Shown: positions 54,101 through 62,333 of the stretch, piece after piece | Layout: every line of letters begins with the position of its first letter | Position numbering within the stretch: the first letter of the stretch is position 1 | Source: Alphaproteobacteria bacterium | GTDB lineage: Bacteria > Pseudomonadota > Alphaproteobacteria > Micropepsales > Micropepsaceae | Assembly (NCBI GenBank): GCA_025350465.1 | Contig: JANXXU010000015.1 | Coordinates: 1 to 64,000 of the forward strand | Direction of reading: 5' to 3' | Length of the DNA stretch: 64,000 nucleotides | Translations under genes and position numbers: made by a program | Notes under the pieces: generated by a model | Told to the model about the DNA's origin: nothing | What the model saw: the letters and a program-made list of their open reading frames with translations, nothing else | The model's database searches: none

Positions 54101-56082
54101 TCGTGCTCGACGTGCCTGACTTCAACGGCGAGCTGCGCTTGATGGCGGTCGCTTATTCCGACGCGCATGTCGGTCATGCCGAGCAGCCGATGACGGTGCG
54201 CGATCCGGTGGTCGCGGAGATCGTGTTGCCTCGGTTCTTGGCTCCCGGCGACAAAGTGCAGGCTGCACTCAACATGCATAATGTCGAGGGTCAACCCGGC
54301 CTATACATCGCGACAGTCAAAGCGACGGGCACGACCGAAAGCCCAGGCGGACAGACGCGTCTGTCGGTCAATTTGGGCGCGGGCGAACGCAAGCTCGTCA
54401 GCGTGCCGATCGACGGGTCGCAACTCGGCATCGGGCAGATCGCACTGCAAGTGACGGGACCGGGCGGCTTCAAAGTCGATCGCTCCTATCCGATCGAAGT
54501 GCGCGCGCCTCAACTTCCCGAGAGTTCGAACGACATCGCGCTCGTCGCAGCCGGTCAGGAGAACAAGTTCGGACACGAGATGCTGGCGCCCTATGCGCCG
54601 GGCACGACGAAAGTGGCGGTGACGGTGAAAGGCTCGCGCGGCTTCGACGACGTGCCCGGCCTGTTGCGCTGGCTCGATCGCTATCCATACGGCTGCATCG
54701 AGCAAACGACCAGCCGCGCCTATCCGCTCGTCTACTATAACGACATGGCCCTGCTCTCCGGCGTGAAGCAGGACAAGACGATCAGGGATCGCGTTCAAGA
54801 AGCATCCGAGCGCGTTCTCGACATGCAGACCTATGGCGGCAGCTTCGGTATGTGGAGTTCGATTTCGGGTGAGGCCAATCCTTATATCGGCATGTTCGCA
54901 ACCGACTTCCTGATGGAGGCGAAAGCGCACGGTTATGTCGTGCCGCAGGAGGGGATCGAGCGTGCGCTCGGTTGGGCGCGCAAGGCCACGGGCGCTGAAG
55001 CCTCCGGCGATCTTGCACGCGCCTACGGCTTCTATCTCTTGGCGCGGTCGGGGACGGTCAATCCGAGCGAGCTTCGCTACTTCGCCGACACGCGCGTCGA
55101 GGGCATGACGAACGCCTTCGCACTCGGTCTCATGGGAACGGCGCTGACCAATATCGGCGATCGTTCGCGTGCGGCACCGGCCTTCGCCAAAGCGCGCGAC
55201 ATCGCGATCAACGCCAACCCGGTCAAATATGGCTGGGACGGCTATGGATCGCTGTTGCGCGACGTGGCGGGCTTGACGGCGGTTTCCGCGGAAGCCCAGC
55301 AGGTCGCTGTGATCCCGGCGTTGGTCAAGCGGGCGACCAGCTTCGATCCGCGTCTCAATTACACGACGACGCAGGAAAAAGCCTGGATGCTGCTCGCCGC
55401 GCACGCGATCGAGGCGACAACGCCGCCGATCAACGTTGCGGTCACGGGCGCCAACACCTCTGCGGCGAACGCCAAAGTGCTGCGCTTCAATCCCGAAGCG
55501 ACACAAGTCGATGCCGGCATCGCCATCCGCAACAACGGTCAGCGGGAAGTCTGGCGCATCGTGTCGGTGGAAGGCGTTCCCGCGTCGCCCTTACCGGCGG
55601 CACAGAATGGGGTGACCCTGTCGAAGGCGATCCTGACGATGGACGGCAAGCCCGCGAACCTCGCGACCGTGAAACAGAACGATCGCTTCATCGTCGCCTT
55701 GTCGGGCGAGATGGCGGACACGCGGGCGCGGTTGATGGCCTTGCTCGATCTTTTGCCGGCGGGCTTTGAGATCGAAGGCGCGGTCCAGCGCAACGACGAT
55801 GGCTCGACGATCTACCCGTTCTTGCCGGTGCAAGCCGCGTCGAACATCGTCGAAGCGCGCGACGATCGCTTCATCACGACCTTCGACGTCGGCTCGTCCT
55901 ATCAGCCGACCGACGCGAAGGAAGCGGCGAAGGTGCCGAAGCCGACGTTCCATTTCGCCTATATCGTGCGCGCCACGATCCCGGGTTCCTATGTGGTGCC
56001 GGCGGCGGTGGTCGAAGACATGTACGGCCCCGACGTCCGTGCACGGACGAATATGGGTACAATGACGGTTGCGCCGCAGTGA
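51145..56082 (+). CDS. Bacterial alpha-2-macroglobulin (thioester type, YfhM-like)
   Basis: A 1645-residue periplasmic or inner-membrane-anchored protein. It has an N-terminal membrane anchor (LIALAAVVLLTAAIVLGV), MG domains, a bait region and the thioester motif YGCIEQTTS with Cys1184 and Gln1187. The rest matches the TED and C-terminal domains. It traps attacking proteases by conformational change and covalent capture. The pbpC gene follows after a palindromic spacer, as in many Gram-negatives. The ATG at 51145 has a GAGGAC site; another ATG at 51106 is in frame but gives a poor signal. Confidence 0.95.
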   Translation: MQRVLIALAAVVLLTAAIVLGVKYFTKQGPETPGTTTTATTGTTGTTGIPIPGTGAVTATPEPPAPYFAFRRLEIETTGSQPEACLVFTRKLDSSGTVKYEDYLKFEPETKIAVRATEQRLCIAGLAFGQDYKLELKEGLPAAGGQEKLKKSETIPVELRDKPALVRFGNGFVLPRENADGVPITTVNVGKLDIKIVRVGDRLLSQLQTGVVDQREFYDYERTTIENEQGQVVWTGQMTVRDNRRNAEAMTLFPLRQALSGLKDKPGPGAFLVVAQDAADKASTDETAEYKPHAAQFVVDTDLALTTFTGKDGINVFVRSLRSAGAASGVTLALVARNNEELLRVRTDSDGHATFPSSIARGTGGMEPVVIMAYGSGGDFTFLDLRRPAFDLTDRGVEGRAAPGDLDAYMYTDRGVYRPGETVNFTTLVRDQNAKAMGDTPLTFVLSRPDGLESKRFTSTHQDAGGIVSPVTLTNTAPRGRWQLAVYVDPKATPIGRVAFDVQDFVPQKLKVELKPTQAVLKPGMTVAIDVNGRFLYGAPAAGLGGEGTMQIGADSDPFAGVAALKGYVFGKVDETFEGTQVTMNVAQTDAEGKTQATAALDKLADTTLPLKADFTIALYEPGGRTTSKKVSLPLRTRDVLVGIRPAFEFGSIQENLPANFEVITVNADGKAIAKQGLTWELVNEETDYRWYQVDNAWKYERVVNDRIVEGGKLDLDGTTPGKLGKALPWGQYRLTVVDPASGATTAYRFWSGWGGGAAGDRPDRVNVSTDKQLYASGDSAKLRINPPTDGKALIVVASNKIHWMREVDVSASGTEVSIPVSSDWGSGAYAMVTHYRPLSSAQSRAPVRAIGVAWIGVDPAPRTLQVTLKAPQKVAPRQKVTIPVEVKNAGSDAVYVTLAAVDEGILQLTEFKSPDPAKYFLGKRRLGLDMRDDYGRLIAAEHAAVGEIRTGGDGLGGRSLAVVPQKTVSLFAGLVKLDDSGKGNIVLDVPDFNGELRLMAVAYSDAHVGHAEQPMTVRDPVVAEIVLPRFLAPGDKVQAALNMHNVEGQPGLYIATVKATGTTESPGGQTRLSVNLGAGERKLVSVPIDGSQLGIGQIALQVTGPGGFKVDRSYPIEVRAPQLPESSNDIALVAAGQENKFGHEMLAPYAPGTTKVAVTVKGSRGFDDVPGLLRWLDRYPYGCIEQTTSRAYPLVYYNDMALLSGVKQDKTIRDRVQEASERVLDMQTYGGSFGMWSSISGEANPYIGMFATDFLMEAKAHGYVVPQEGIERALGWARKATGAEASGDLARAYGFYLLARSGTVNPSELRYFADTRVEGMTNAFALGLMGTALTNIGDRSRAAPAFAKARDIAINANPVKYGWDGYGSLLRDVAGLTAVSAEAQQVAVIPALVKRATSFDPRLNYTTTQEKAWMLLAAHAIEATTPPINVAVTGANTSAANAKVLRFNPEATQVDAGIAIRNNGQREVWRIVSVEGVPASPLPAAQNGVTLSKAILTMDGKPANLATVKQNDRFIVALSGEMADTRARLMALLDLLPAGFEIEGAVQRNDDGSTIYPFLPVQAASNIVEARDDRFITTFDVGSSYQPTDAKEAAKVPKPTFHFAYIVRATIPGSYVVPAAVVEDMYGPDVRARTNMGTMTVAPQ

Positions 56083-56106
56083 CAGCGTTTGGTCAGCGTC
56101 GTTCTC

Positions 56107-56304
56107 ATCTTCCCCCCTTGCGGGGGAAGGTGGATCGACGCGCGCTATTGCGCGCGGCGAGACGGAAGGGGGGACAGCACATCAGGATGTGCTCAACCTC
56201 TGCGCCTCGCCGATTCTTCACGGTTGCTGGCGGCGCTGCCCCCCCTTCCGTCTTCCCCCGCCTGAGGGCGGCGGCATCCACCTTCCCCCGCAAGGGGGGA
56301 AGAT
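56107..56304. repeat. Perfect 29-bp inverted repeat between A2M and pbpC
   Basis: ATCTTCCCCCCTTGCGGGGG...TGGAT at 56107-56135 is repeated exactly in reverse complement at 56276-56304. Inside are further inverted bits (GAGACGGAAGGGGGG with CCCCCCTTCCGTCTTC) and a small hairpin AGCACAT/ATGTGCT. No gene is seen in the roughly 235-base spacer. It is a member of the same GC-rich dispersed family as 2700-2785 and may attenuate transcription between the two genes. Confidence 0.88.
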
Positions 56305-56316
56305 AAGGCGGGCGGC

Positions 56317-58422
56317 GTGCGCCGAGTACTCACACGTTGGCGTAGCGCGTTCGTTATCAGCGGCTTTGCGCTTGTCGGCGCGGCCTTCGCGCTCGCCGTC
56401 ACCGACCGTCTGAACCCGCTCGGCCGCACGCGCGCCGACGACCGCTCGGTTATCGTCACGGCCGCCGACGGCACGTTGCTCAGAGCCTTCATCGCGCGCG
56501 ACGGGGCGTGGCGATTGCCGGTCAAGTCCGCGCAAGTCGACAAACGTTATCTGCAGCTGTTGTTGGCATGGGAAGACCAACGCTTCGAGGTGCATCCGGG
56601 CGTCGATCCGGTGGCGATCGCGCGCGCGATGTATCAGATGGCGTTGCGCGCACGCGTCGTCTCCGGCGCTTCGACGATCACGATGCAGGTTGCGCGTCTG
56701 CTCGAACCGCGGCCGCGCACGCTTGGCGCCAAGGTTCTGCAGATGGCGCGCGCATTGCAGCTCGACTGGCACCTGACAAAGGAACAAACGCTCGAGCTTT
56801 ATCTGACGCTCGCACCCTACGGCGGCAATCTGGAAGGTGTGCGCGCAGCGAGCCTTGCATGGTTCGGCAAGGAGCCGCAGCGCTTGACGTGGGGCGAGGC
56901 GGCGCTGCTCGTGGCATTGCCGCAATCGCCGGAACGACGGCGCCCCGACCGCCACCCTGATGCGGCCAAGCTTGCGCGCGACCGCGTGATCACGACGCTG
57001 GCCGAGCGCGGCGTCATCCCGGCACGCGAAGCGAAAGAGGCGATGGAAGAGCCGATCCCGGCGCATCGCCAGCCCTTCCCGTTCCATGCACCGCATTTGG
57101 CGCAGGATCTCTTTGCCGACAATCGCGCAGGGGCCGCCGTCATCACCTCGACGGTCGACGCCAATGTTCAGATCAAGCTCGAGGATTTGGCCAAGCGCGA
57201 GCGCGTATACTACGACGACGGCGCCAACATGGCGGTCATCGTCGTCGACAATTCGGCGCGCAGCGTTGCGGCGTATTTGGGCGGCGCGGAATTCTGGTCG
57301 GCGGCCGGCCAAGTCGACCTGGCCAATGCCGCGCGCTCTCCAGGCTCGACGCTGAAACCCTTTATCTACGGTCTGGCGTTCGACGATTCGATCGTCCATC
57401 CGCAGACGTTGATCGACGACAAGCCGACCATGTTCGGCGACTACGAGCCCAAGAATTTCGATCGCGCCTTTCAAGGCACGGTGACGATCGCGCAGGCGTT
57501 GCAAATGTCGCTGAATGTGCCGGCCGTGGCGCTTCTCGACCGCATCGGGCCGGTGCGGCTGGCGGCGACCCTGCGCAATGCCGGCGCCGAGCTCGTCTTT
57601 CCGGTCAAGGGCGCGATCCCGACGTTGCCGTTGGCGCTTGGCGGCGTCGGCATCAGTCTGCGCGATCTGACGATGCTTTACGTCGCGATTCCGACTGCGG
57701 GCGAGGTTACGCCGTTGCGCTACCGCGTCGCGGATGCGCGGGGCGAACGCTTCCGCATCTTTGGCGCGCCGGCAGCTTGGTATCTCTGCAACATCATGAG
57801 GGGCGCGAACCTGCCCGATGGCTGGTCGATGGGGCAGGGAATCGTGCGCGCGCGCGACATCGGCTTTAAGACCGGCACGTCCTATGGCTTTCGCGATGCT
57901 TGGGCGATGGGTTTCTCGCGCCACTACACAGTGGGCGTTTGGGTTGGGCGCGCCGACGGCTCGACGCGGCCCGGGCACTTCGGGCGCAACGAAGCAGCAC
58001 CGCTGCTGCTCAAGGTGTTCGAGCTTTTGCCGAGCGAAGGGCTGGCGCCCAGCATTGCGCCGGAGGGCGCCTACACCGCGCAGAACGCAGAAGCATTGCC
58101 GCTGGCGCTGCAGCGCTTTCGTCCGCGCATCGGTCTGGCCGCCGGCCTGAAGCGTGAGTTGCCGCCGAAGATTTCTTTTCCGCCAAACGGCGCTACGGTC
58201 TCGGTGCAAGCCAACGGGCTTCAGCAAAAGCTGCCGCTCAAGGCCGCCGGCGGCAAGGGCACGCTGCGATGGGTGATCAACGGCGTGCCGCTCGCGGCCG
58301 ATGTCGGCTCTGGCCCGCAAGCGTGGTGGACGCCCGAAGGCGAGGGGTTCGCGCGCATCACCGTGGTCGACGCAGACGGCCGCAGCGATACCTCCCAAAT
58401 CCGGCTCAAGGCGGAAAAATGA
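56317..58422 (+). CDS. pbpC: Penicillin-binding protein 1C
   Basis: A 701-residue bifunctional class A PBP. The membrane anchor (RSAFVISGFALVGAAFALAV) leads to a GT51 glycosyltransferase domain (LAWEDQRFEVHPGVDPVAIA with Glu86) and a transpeptidase domain with Ser344-Thr-Leu-Lys347 (SPGSTLKP) and the Lys518-Thr-Gly motif (FKTGTSYGFRDAW). The C-terminus (about 600-701) is the BiPBP_C beta-domain. Pairing with the A2M gene is a standard arrangement. GTG start used. Confidence 0.96.
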   Translation: MRRVLTRWRSAFVISGFALVGAAFALAVTDRLNPLGRTRADDRSVIVTAADGTLLRAFIARDGAWRLPVKSAQVDKRYLQLLLAWEDQRFEVHPGVDPVAIARAMYQMALRARVVSGASTITMQVARLLEPRPRTLGAKVLQMARALQLDWHLTKEQTLELYLTLAPYGGNLEGVRAASLAWFGKEPQRLTWGEAALLVALPQSPERRRPDRHPDAAKLARDRVITTLAERGVIPAREAKEAMEEPIPAHRQPFPFHAPHLAQDLFADNRAGAAVITSTVDANVQIKLEDLAKRERVYYDDGANMAVIVVDNSARSVAAYLGGAEFWSAAGQVDLANAARSPGSTLKPFIYGLAFDDSIVHPQTLIDDKPTMFGDYEPKNFDRAFQGTVTIAQALQMSLNVPAVALLDRIGPVRLAATLRNAGAELVFPVKGAIPTLPLALGGVGISLRDLTMLYVAIPTAGEVTPLRYRVADARGERFRIFGAPAAWYLCNIMRGANLPDGWSMGQGIVRARDIGFKTGTSYGFRDAWAMGFSRHYTVGVWVGRADGSTRPGHFGRNEAAPLLLKVFELLPSEGLAPSIAPEGAYTAQNAEALPLALQRFRPRIGLAAGLKRELPPKISFPPNGATVSVQANGLQQKLPLKAAGGKGTLRWVINGVPLAADVGSGPQAWWTPEGEGFARITVVDADGRSDTSQIRLKAEK

Positions 58423-58432
58423 GGAGAGCAAT

Positions 58433-58849
58433 ATGCGCTTGATTTTGGCGATGACGCTGTGTCTCGCGCTGTCGAGTGCCGATGCCGTAGCGGCCCCGAT
58501 GGCGAATTGCGCCGATCCGCAATCGAATCTCGAGATGAAGATTTGCGCTTCGGAGAATCTCACCAAAGCGGAAGGCGAGCTGAACGCAGCGTTCGAGCGG
58601 GCGATGCAGGCCGCCAAGGCTCAATATGAATCTGTTCGCCGCGATCCGGGCTTTGAGTCGATGCCGAATATGCCGGAGGAATTGCGAAGGGCGCAGCACG
58701 CATGGGAAAGCTTCCGCGACGCCAACTGCGCCTATCAGAATTTGATCTACTATGGAGGTTCTATGGCGAGCCTGGCGGTGATCGGGTGCCGGCTCGATAT
58801 GACGAAGGCGCGCGTCAAAGAGCTCAAGGATCTTGTCGATCAAAAGTGA
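58433..58849 (+). CDS. LprI/DUF1311-type lysozyme-inhibitor-like protein
   Basis: A 138-residue secreted protein. A signal peptide ends near VAAPM. The mature part has four cysteines in the DUF1311 arrangement (NCADPQSNLEMKICASENL, DANCAYQ, IGCRLDMT) and amphipathic helices. Members of this group include lysozyme inhibitors of Mycobacterium and pathogens. The gene lies 10 bases after pbpC with GAGGAGA before it, so a shared role in murein protection is plausible. Confidence 0.8.
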   Translation: MRLILAMTLCLALSSADAVAAPMANCADPQSNLEMKICASENLTKAEGELNAAFERAMQAAKAQYESVRRDPGFESMPNMPEELRRAQHAWESFRDANCAYQNLIYYGGSMASLAVIGCRLDMTKARVKELKDLVDQK

Positions 58850-58928
58850 CGATCCGAGCTACGAAACGGGCTTGCGCGGATTTGTCGCCGCGAAGTCGCC
58901 TGTGTAAGCAGGGCACAACGCTCCTCCA

Positions 58929-60260
58929 ATGCTCGAACCCCACGCAAAATCGTCGCTCAATTTTGGCTGGCTTTCCCGCGCGCGGGCCGCGTTTGCACCC
59001 GTTGAGGACGGCGGTAGCGTCACCAGCCTAGAGGGGCGACGGCGCGCGTTCTTTCTTTTGTTCTGCTGTCTGATCGCAAACGGCATCGGGCAGACGCTGA
59101 TGTTCGCAATTTTGCCGCCGCTGGCGCGCGATCTGGGCCTGAGCGAATTCCAAGTCGGTTCGATCTTTGCGATCTCGGCGACGATCTGGGTGCTCAGTTC
59201 GCCGTTTTGGGGCCGGCGCAGCGATCTGTGGGGCCGCAGGCCGATCATCCTGATCGGTTTGCTGTCGTTCGGAGTGTCGACGGTCGGGTTTGCGAGCGCG
59301 CTTTCGGTCGGACTGATGCATTGGTTCACGCCGATGACGGTCTTCGCCTTGCTCGTGCTGACCCGTTGCATCTATGGATTGTTCGGCTCGGGCTCCTATC
59401 CGGCGGCGCAGGCTTACATCGCCGATCGCACGACCTTCAGCGAACGTACGCAAGCGATCGCCGGATTGAACGCCGCTTTCGGTCTGGGCCAAGCGGTCGG
59501 ACCCGGCATCGGTGCGGCTTTGATCGTTCTGGGCGCGACTGCGCCGCTCTACTTCGTCGGCGTGCTCGGTTTCGTTTCGGCCGCGGTCATTTGGCTGCTG
59601 TTGCCCGAGCGGTCGCGTCCGCAGGAACGGCGCGTGTTGCCGAAGCTGAAATGGGATGACCCGCGCGTGCTGCCGTTCATCATCTTCGGCGTGATGATGG
59701 GAACGGCAGGCGCCATTCCGATCCAGACGATCGGATTTCTCCTCGGCGATACGCTCAAGACGTCGGTCGGCGATACGACGCAGCTGGCTGGGGTCGCACT
59801 GATGGCATCTTCGATCGCTTCGCTCTTCGCGCAGTTCGTGCTGGTCCAGCGTTTCAAACTGACAACGCGATTTCTCATACGCGCCGGCACGGTCGTTGCG
59901 CTCGTATCAAATCTGATTCTGCTGGTCGCGCCGAATTACGGGCTCATCGTGTTCGCGCTGGTGCTCTCGGGGCTTGGCTTCGGCATGGTGCGTCCCGGCT
60001 ATGCGGCGGCAGCTTCTCTGTCGGTACCGCACGACGAGCAAGGGGCCGTCGCGGGACTCACCGGGGCTGCGGGTGCCTCCGGCTTTATCTTTGCGCCGCT
60101 GATCGGCAACGCGCTCTATGCGGTCAACCCGCACGCCCCCTATATGCTGGGTGCCGTGTTGATGGCGATTTTGGCGGGCTATGCGCTCTTCAGCCGCCGG
60201 TTTCACGATTCCGTGAGCATGCCGACCGAGGACGTCGAGTCGGCCTTGCCGCCCAGCTGA
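58929..60260 (+). CDS. MFS transporter (TetA-like 12-TM drug efflux type)
   Basis: A 443-residue major-facilitator protein with a cytoplasmic N-terminal extension. It has GIGQTLMFAILPPLARDLGL, the loop 2-3 motif SPFWGRRSDLWGRRPII and motif RCIYGLFGSGSYPAAQAYIADRT. Twelve membrane segments and the Gly-rich C-domain segments are visible. It probably exports drug-like or small organic molecules; tetracycline-type specificity cannot be told from sequence alone. Closes with a short acidic tail. Confidence 0.9.
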   Translation: MLEPHAKSSLNFGWLSRARAAFAPVEDGGSVTSLEGRRRAFFLLFCCLIANGIGQTLMFAILPPLARDLGLSEFQVGSIFAISATIWVLSSPFWGRRSDLWGRRPIILIGLLSFGVSTVGFASALSVGLMHWFTPMTVFALLVLTRCIYGLFGSGSYPAAQAYIADRTTFSERTQAIAGLNAAFGLGQAVGPGIGAALIVLGATAPLYFVGVLGFVSAAVIWLLLPERSRPQERRVLPKLKWDDPRVLPFIIFGVMMGTAGAIPIQTIGFLLGDTLKTSVGDTTQLAGVALMASSIASLFAQFVLVQRFKLTTRFLIRAGTVVALVSNLILLVAPNYGLIVFALVLSGLGFGMVRPGYAAAASLSVPHDEQGAVAGLTGAAGASGFIFAPLIGNALYAVNPHAPYMLGAVLMAILAGYALFSRRFHDSVSMPTEDVESALPPS

Positions 60261-60463
60261 CGGCGCCTAATTCACCTTTTGACTGCGCCCAATCCACTCA
60301 CCTGGCACAAGTGACGTGGCGGAACCGCCACAATTTAGACTATTTCTAATGGTGCAGTGCAAAACGAAAGGCTCCCAGGGCGAGACGCACAGCCTTCGTG
60401 AAGTTCGTCAGGCGAGAGACGCGCTCTCTCGGTACCGGCGACTAATTGCGGAGACGTGGGAGC

Positions 60464-61189
60464 ATGACTGTCCTTCCGGACGTTGTTGAGATTTCGGCCC
60501 AGTTTGGACGAGCGACCTCGCCAGCCGATATTTGGCGCGCCGTCAAAGCCGCGGTTGCACCGCTCGGCTATGAGCATATTTGCGTGCTCGCACATCAGGC
60601 CGACTTGCGCGAACGCATCACGCCCGCAGTGCTTTATTTCGACGCGCCGCAAGGTTTTGCCGACGCGCTGGACCGCGCGGGGCACGGGCCGAACAACCCG
60701 CTGGTGCAGCGCGCGCTGACGCGGCTCGAACCGCTGGCGATCAACGAGATTTGGGCGGCGCCCCTAAGCGATCGTCAAAAGCGCGTGCTCGCGTTCATCA
60801 GCATGTCGCTGAACGTGCGCGACGGCTTCACCATTCCGATCCGGTTGGACGAGACGCTGGACGGCATCGTGATGTTCGGCGGCCTCAAGCCGGATACGTC
60901 GGCGCTGGTGCGCTCGCTTCTCCATCTCCTCGCGCATTGCGCTTTCAAGCGCGCGCGTGAGCTGGCAGAGGCGCCGGTGCGCAAGAAGAAGGGCGCTTTG
61001 ACGACACGCGAACTCGAGTGTCTGCAGTGGACGGCGATGGGCAAAACCGACGCCGAAATCGGCACGATCCTGACGATCAGCGCCCGCACCGCGCGATTTC
61101 ATATCGAGAACGCTAAACGAAAATTCGGGGTCTCAACCAGAATACAGGCCGTGGCCGAGGCTCTGAAGCAAAGAGCGATCGCCGCCTGA
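60464..61189 (+). CDS. LuxR-type regulator (autoinducer-domain solo), copy 1
   Basis: A 241-residue regulator with an N-terminal autoinducer-binding domain and a C-terminal LuxR helix-turn-helix (LTTRELECLQWTAMGKTDAE, then [20 protein letters not shown]). In the ligand domain the usual Asp-Pro is Asn-Pro (NNPLVQRA) and the second Trp is lacking, although VRDGFTIPI keeps the conserved Gly. A standard acyl-homoserine-lactone ligand is thus doubtful. No luxI gene is visible in the window. A homologue follows 73 bases downstream. Confidence 0.9.
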   Translation: MTVLPDVVEISAQFGRATSPADIWRAVKAAVAPLGYEHICVLAHQADLRERITPAVLYFDAPQGFADALDRAGHGPNNPLVQRALTRLEPLAINEIWAAPLSDRQKRVLAFISMSLNVRDGFTIPIRLDETLDGIVMFGGLKPDTSALVRSLLHLLAHCAFKRARELAEAPVRKKKGALTTRELECLQWTAMGKTDAEIGTILTISARTARFHIENAKRKFGVSTRIQAVAEALKQRAIAA

Positions 61190-61262
61190 TTTTGAACCCG
61201 CGTGAACCGGATCGTGCCGGTACCCATCTGGACCGGACGCCCTGTTCCGCTTGCTTAGAGAA

Positions 61263-62015
61263 ATGACAGAACACGCGACGTCAAAGCCCATGAGTGAAAT
61301 CCTGCAAGCCGTTCAGGTTGCCGAGTCGATCAGGCACACGCGGTCGACGGGTGAAATCTGGCGTGCGCTCAAATCGTTCGTCGGGCCCCTGGGCTTCACG
61401 CAGCTGAGCGTGTTATCGACGTTGGACGCGAGCGCCGACAAGCTCGCCCCGCATGTGATGTATATCGACGCGCCGGCAAAGTTCGTCGATGCATTCGACC
61501 AACGCGCTTTGTTGCACCACTACCCCTTGATTCAACACGCGCTGACGACGAGCGACCCCTTTACGGTGCGCCAAGTCCAGGCGCGCGGGCTCACGGCCGA
61601 GCAGCGCAACGCGCTCGAGTTTGTCGGTTCGGAACTCAATCTGACGTCAGGCTTCGTCGTGCCGGTGCGGCGCGCCGGCAAAATGCTGGGCGTGGTCATG
61701 TTCGGCGGCGTCAGATGCCGTTTGGGCCCGATCGAGCGATCGACCCTGCATCTGCTGGCGCATTCCGCGGTCGTGCGCGCGATCGATCTCAAGGATGCCC
61801 CGAAGGAAGCGGCGACAAGCGAGCTTAGTCCGCGCGAACGTCAATGCTTGCAATGGGCGTCGAAGGGCAAGACGGACGCCGAAATCGGCGTGATTTTAGG
61901 GATCAGCGCACGAACGGCTCGGTTCCACATCGAGAACGCGAAACGTAAGTTGGGCGCCGCGACGCGCGTGCAAGCCGTCGCCGAGGCTATGCGACGCCAC
62001 GCGATCGCCGCCTGA
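61263..62015 (+). CDS. LuxR-type regulator (autoinducer-domain solo), copy 2
   Basis: A 250-residue homologue of the gene before, with an almost identical HTH ([20 protein letters not shown], then [20 protein letters not shown]). Its ligand domain has Tyr-Pro (HHYPLIQHA) in place of Asp-Pro, and Gly is retained in LTSGFVVPV. The two DNA-binding domains are so alike that the same sites are probably recognised, while the diverged sensor parts suggest different inputs. ATG 61263 is used; a TTG at 61251 is in frame. Confidence 0.9.
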   Translation: MTEHATSKPMSEILQAVQVAESIRHTRSTGEIWRALKSFVGPLGFTQLSVLSTLDASADKLAPHVMYIDAPAKFVDAFDQRALLHHYPLIQHALTTSDPFTVRQVQARGLTAEQRNALEFVGSELNLTSGFVVPVRRAGKMLGVVMFGGVRCRLGPIERSTLHLLAHSAVVRAIDLKDAPKEAATSELSPRERQCLQWASKGKTDAEIGVILGISARTARFHIENAKRKLGAATRVQAVAEAMRRHAIAA

Positions 62016-62144
62016 CGGATACTGCAGGTTTTCGGCCTCTAATCTCTGATTCGCCCGAAACATCCTGACGCAGGTTCCAGCAGAACCGCTGATCGATTTT
62101 GCTTACTGCCAGCGATCCGCCATTAACCGCTGGACTGCACAAGC

Positions 62145-62333
62145 ATGACAGATTCGAAGAAGACATCAGACGAAACGAATGAGAGCGAGACTTTGATCGA
62201 CGCGCTCGACGATCCCCAAACGTTGGCGTTCTTAAAGGACTATCTAGCGATTTCAGACGATGATCTGCGCGCACATGTCCGCCGTCTCGTCGAGGAGATA
62301 CGCCTCAACCCAAAGAAGAAGTCCGCGCCCTAG
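62145..62333 (+). CDS. Small acidic protein of unknown function
   Basis: A 62-residue charged protein. It starts MTDSKKTSDETNESETLIDA, has a helical stretch DDPQTLAFLKDYLAISDDDLRAHVRRLVEEI and a basic end NPKKKSAP. It resembles no family that can be named. It ends in a 4-base convergent overlap with the lytic transglycosylase gene. Confidence 0.6.
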   Translation: MTDSKKTSDETNESETLIDALDDPQTLAFLKDYLAISDDDLRAHVRRLVEEIRLNPKKKSAP

